A DNA stretch of 64,000 nucleotides from Desulfofundulus kuznetsovii DSM 6115 (GTDB taxonomy: Bacteria > Bacillota > Desulfotomaculia > Desulfotomaculales > Desulfovirgulaceae): positions 3,169,001-3,233,000 of the forward strand of contig NC_015573.1 of assembly GCF_000214705.1 (NCBI RefSeq), in the 5' to 3' direction. Position numbers and translations under genes: made by a program. Shown here piece after piece: positions 61,801 to 64,000 of the stretch; the stretch's first letter is position 1, and each line of letters opens with the position of its first letter. The notes beneath the pieces were generated by a model. It made no database searches. It was not told the DNA's origin and saw only the letters and a list, made by a program, of their open reading frames with translations.

Positions 61801-63900
61801 TTACCTTTCCGGATAAACGGCGTCGGCAGCCAGGGTGCCGGAGATGACCACCGCCTCGATGCCCGCCCCCGGAAAAACGCCGGCGCCGGCCAGGTAGAGC
61901 CGCTCCACGGGGCTTTTGGCCGGCGGCCGCCACTGACCGGCGGCGGGACCGTAGATGGCGCCGCCCGTCGTCCGGGCATAGCGGGCGAACGTGGCCGGGC
62001 TGGCCTCCTCCCGGAAGACGATGTGCTCCCGCAGGCCGGGCAGCACCAGTTCCGCCAGGGCGATCAGCGCGTCGCCGAACTCTCTTTTGCGCCGGGCATA
62101 GTCGGGCATCCGGCGGTCCCAGGTTGTTGCCTCCGCCCGGGGAACCAGGGTCAGCAGGGTGATGGCGGCATGTCCGGGCGGCGCCAGGCCGGGATCGACC
62201 CTGGAGGGGGTCATTATGCCAAGCCCCCGGCCGTCTTCGGTGTAAACCAGGGTGACCGGCTCAAGGTCCGGCACGAAGTCGACGCCCAGGAAGACCGCAA
62301 AAGCCGAAGTAGAAAATTCCAGGTCTTCAATGCGTCGCACAAAGTCGGGCAGTAGATGTTCCCGCCCCACCAGTTCCAGGAAGGTCTTGCGGACGTCGGC
62401 GCCTGCAATGACGGCCCCGGCACGGTGGACTTGTCCGCCGGCCAGGATTACACCCGCGGCCCGGCCTCCTTCGATGAGGATGCGCTCTACGGGTGCGCGG
62501 AGGAGTACCCGGCCGCCGTGCGCCTCGATCACGTCTGCCAGCACGTCGGCAAGGGCCTGGGAGCCGCCCACAGGGTAGTAGCCGCCGTCGAAGTAGTAGC
62601 CGAAAAGGGGGGCCATCTGGGCGGCGGTGAGCGCTTCCGGCCGGTCGCCCAGGTAGCCCGTCAGGAGGAGCAGGAACCGTTTCAGAGATGCATTCTGGAA
62701 AAACCGCTCCAGCATGACCGGGTAGGGAAGGTCCATCCAGCGGAAAGCATACGGGTGGGTGCGCGGGTAGGCCAGCATCTCCCCCGGCGTGCGCGGCGGG
62801 CACGGCACGCCGCCGGTGCGCTCCACGCCGGCGTAGAGGTCGCGGTACACGCCCTCCATCTCGGCGAAGAAGGCAGCTATAGCCTCCCGCTCCGCGGGAA
62901 AGCGCGCCTGCAGAACCCTGACCAGCTCCTCTGCCGTGCCGGGCACCTTGAGCCGGAAGCCGGGCAGCACGTATTCGTGGCCCACCCGCCGCCATTCCAG
63001 CCGGTCGCCGATTTCCAGCCGGCGCAAAAGATTGGTTACCGGGCCGCGCGGTCCCAGCCCGCTGACGTCGTGCACCCCCGCATCGAAAACGTAGCGCAGC
63101 CGCTCGCCGTCCCGCCGGACGTGCCGCTCCCACGAGGTGCAGAAGCCGCCCGGCCGGTGGTGCTGCTCCGCCACCAGCACTTTCAGGCCCCGCCGCGCCA
63201 GGAGGGCCGCCGTCGTAAGGCCGCCGATGCCGGCGCCTACGACGATGACGTCGTGTTCGGCTTCACCGGCCGGCCGTGTGGGGCCGAAGACCGGGTCCGA
63301 CCACCGGTACGGCTCGCGGGCAGCTATTTCCCGCGCCAGAATGTGCCTGGGATACCAGGTGGGGAAGAAAAGGGAAAAAGCGATGCCGGCCCCGATAGCG
63401 GCGTTGGGGACGACCACGGTGAGCCAGAGGCGGGCCTCCGGCCAGGCAAGCGCCAGCACACCCAGCGCGGCGTTGAAGGTAAAAATCGCGCCCCAGACTG
63501 CCGTAATCAGGGCGTTGGTGCGGTAAAAGAGGGGATGGCGCCAGTATTCGCGCGGCCAGTCCTCGCAGGCGTACTGGTAGGTGAAGGGCGAACCGGCAAG
63601 GAGCGTCCCCCAGGCCATCACCGCCAGGGCAGCGCCGGCCAGCACGGCACTGCAGGTCTTAAAAAGTGGGGAACCAAGGACGACGGTCACCGCAAAATGG
63701 GCAACAAAAAAAGCAAGCGTCACCAGCTCCATCGTCTTGACCTGCCGCTGCCGGAAGCGGTAGGCGTTTAAGACCAGCGCGGCGGTCAGGCCGGCCGTCA
63801 CCGCCTCCGTCCATAGGCCGGGACCCGAGAGCGCCCAGTACAGGATCCAGGGGATAAAGCCGATGAAAATCCAGACCGTGCCGGGTATTTTCTTACCCAT
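61801..63900 (-). CDS. Membrane-fused CrtI/CrtISO-like FAD oxidoreductase
   Basis: A 699-residue fusion. About 1-205 forms several membrane helices (WIFIGFIPWILYWALSGPGL, FFVAHFAVTVVLGSPLF and others). From about 216, DVIVVGAGIGGLTTAALLAR starts an FAD-binding amine-oxidase/phytoene-desaturase fold that includes RPGGFCTSWE, PVGGSQALADVLADVIEAHG and LYLAGAGVFPGAGIEAVVIS near the end. The layout resembles carotenoid desaturases or isomerases (CrtI, CrtISO), which work on lipids at membranes. A membrane anchor of this size at the N-terminus is unusual. The gene overlaps the upstream partial gene by 8 bases. The substrate is unknown. Confidence 0.8.
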   Translation of the reverse strand: MGKKIPGTVWIFIGFIPWILYWALSGPGLWTEAVTAGLTAALVLNAYRFRQRQVKTMELVTLAFFVAHFAVTVVLGSPLFKTCSAVLAGAALAVMAWGTLLAGSPFTYQYACEDWPREYWRHPLFYRTNALITAVWGAIFTFNAALGVLALAWPEARLWLTVVVPNAAIGAGIAFSLFFPTWYPRHILAREIAAREPYRWSDPVFGPTRPAGEAEHDVIVVGAGIGGLTTAALLARRGLKVLVAEQHHRPGGFCTSWERHVRRDGERLRYVFDAGVHDVSGLGPRGPVTNLLRRLEIGDRLEWRRVGHEYVLPGFRLKVPGTAEELVRVLQARFPAEREAIAAFFAEMEGVYRDLYAGVERTGGVPCPPRTPGEMLAYPRTHPYAFRWMDLPYPVMLERFFQNASLKRFLLLLTGYLGDRPEALTAAQMAPLFGYYFDGGYYPVGGSQALADVLADVIEAHGGRVLLRAPVERILIEGGRAAGVILAGGQVHRAGAVIAGADVRKTFLELVGREHLLPDFVRRIEDLEFSTSAFAVFLGVDFVPDLEPVTLVYTEDGRGLGIMTPSRVDPGLAPPGHAAITLLTLVPRAEATTWDRRMPDYARRKREFGDALIALAELVLPGLREHIVFREEASPATFARYARTTGGAIYGPAAGQWRPPAKSPVERLYLAGAGVFPGAGIEAVVISGTLAADAVYPER

Positions 63901-64000
63901 GGGCCTCGTCCTCCTGCATGACCGCGGCCAGGGCGGCGTCGCACCAATCGACGGCCATCCGGGCGAAGCGGCGGCCGAATTCCAGGGTAAGGGACCAGTA
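63893..64000 (-). CDS. C-terminal end of an unidentified protein, partial
   Basis: Only the last 35 codons are in the window, ending HG and a TAA that overlaps the start of the membrane-FAD gene by 8 bases. They read WSLTLEFGRRFARMAVDWCD, then AALAAVMQEDEAHG, a helix. It might be the end of a transcription regulator, but too little is visible to say. The overlap indicates that the two genes are co-transcribed. Confidence 0.6.
   Translation of the reverse strand, partial: YWSLTLEFGRRFARMAVDWCDAALAAVMQEDEAHG

Noticed and set aside
62356-63771. 471-codon frame on the plus strand opposite the membrane-FAD gene
   Set aside because: Shadow of the real minus-strand gene in GC-rich DNA; it lacks domain motifs and is His/Gly/Pro-rich.

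Overview
The window looks like a chromosomal segment of a Gram-positive, spore-former-type anaerobe of the Peptococcaceae (Desulfotomaculum, Desulfofundulus or Pelotomaculum relatives). The reasons are the ctsR-mcsA-mcsB-clpC operon, the lysS/greA/dusB/coaX/birA/bioY neighbourhood, strong Shine-Dalgarno sites with frequent GTG and TTG starts, and moderately high GC with AT-rich accessory patches. The species is inferred from gene order and protein style, not from a search.

Layout. 1-6.6 kb is mobile and toxin-antitoxin territory: a partial TnpB with a broken TnpA, an AbrB/PIN pair, a UPF0175/DUF3368 pair, and an IS1634-type element sitting inside a decayed IS256-type element. Most of this is bracketed by two short direct repeats that look like the split 3' end of an ABC permease gene. 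6.6-7.6 kb has an [FeFe]-hydrogenase fragment and an orphan response regulator. 7.7-16.8 kb is the most original block: a Cys-free, Ala/Val/Tyr-rich 73-residue peptide with a strong ribosome site, a hairpin, two PH-domain-like membrane proteins flanking a radical SAM enzyme, an ABC exporter, then a Yip1-like protein and a MacA/MacB/FtsX-type efflux set. I read it as a candidate RiPP (ribosomally made, modified peptide) system with export and self-protection. 16.8-24.2 kb holds a truncated IDI-2 gene, a truncated group II intron, an AAA ATPase/S8 protease pair (IetAS-type defence) and an intact IS21 element.

24.2-43.9 kb is mostly housekeeping: clpC, mcsB, mcsA and ctsR (protein quality control, with a CtsR-type operator), tRNA-Asn, a MoaD/ThiS-like protein, glutamate dehydrogenase, a stalk-domain secreted protein, DUF202, TatD-like and DsrE-like genes, lysS, greA, an acyl-ACP-reductase-like dehydrogenase with its HTH regulator, dusB, coaX, an ArsR regulator, birA and bioY.

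43.9-55.0 kb is a four-gene operon read leftward: HTH-SNF2 helicase-DUF3883, a strikingly AT-rich DUF3800 gene, a DUF1156 DNA methyltransferase and a DUF499 ATPase. It resembles DISARM-class predicted defence loci but lacks their usual partners. 55.0-57.9 kb encodes a CHASE4/PAS/GGDEF/HD-GYP cyclic-di-GMP protein. 58.4-61.1 kb has an RHH/PIN toxin-antitoxin pair and a dual-OB plus two DUF488 genes, another likely conflict cassette. 61.4-64.0 kb has gene remnants, a membrane-fused CrtI-like oxidoreductase and the end of a further gene.

Overall, several defence or conflict modules, at least three toxin-antitoxin pairs and several IS elements are interleaved with core genes. No CRISPR array and no rRNA genes were seen.
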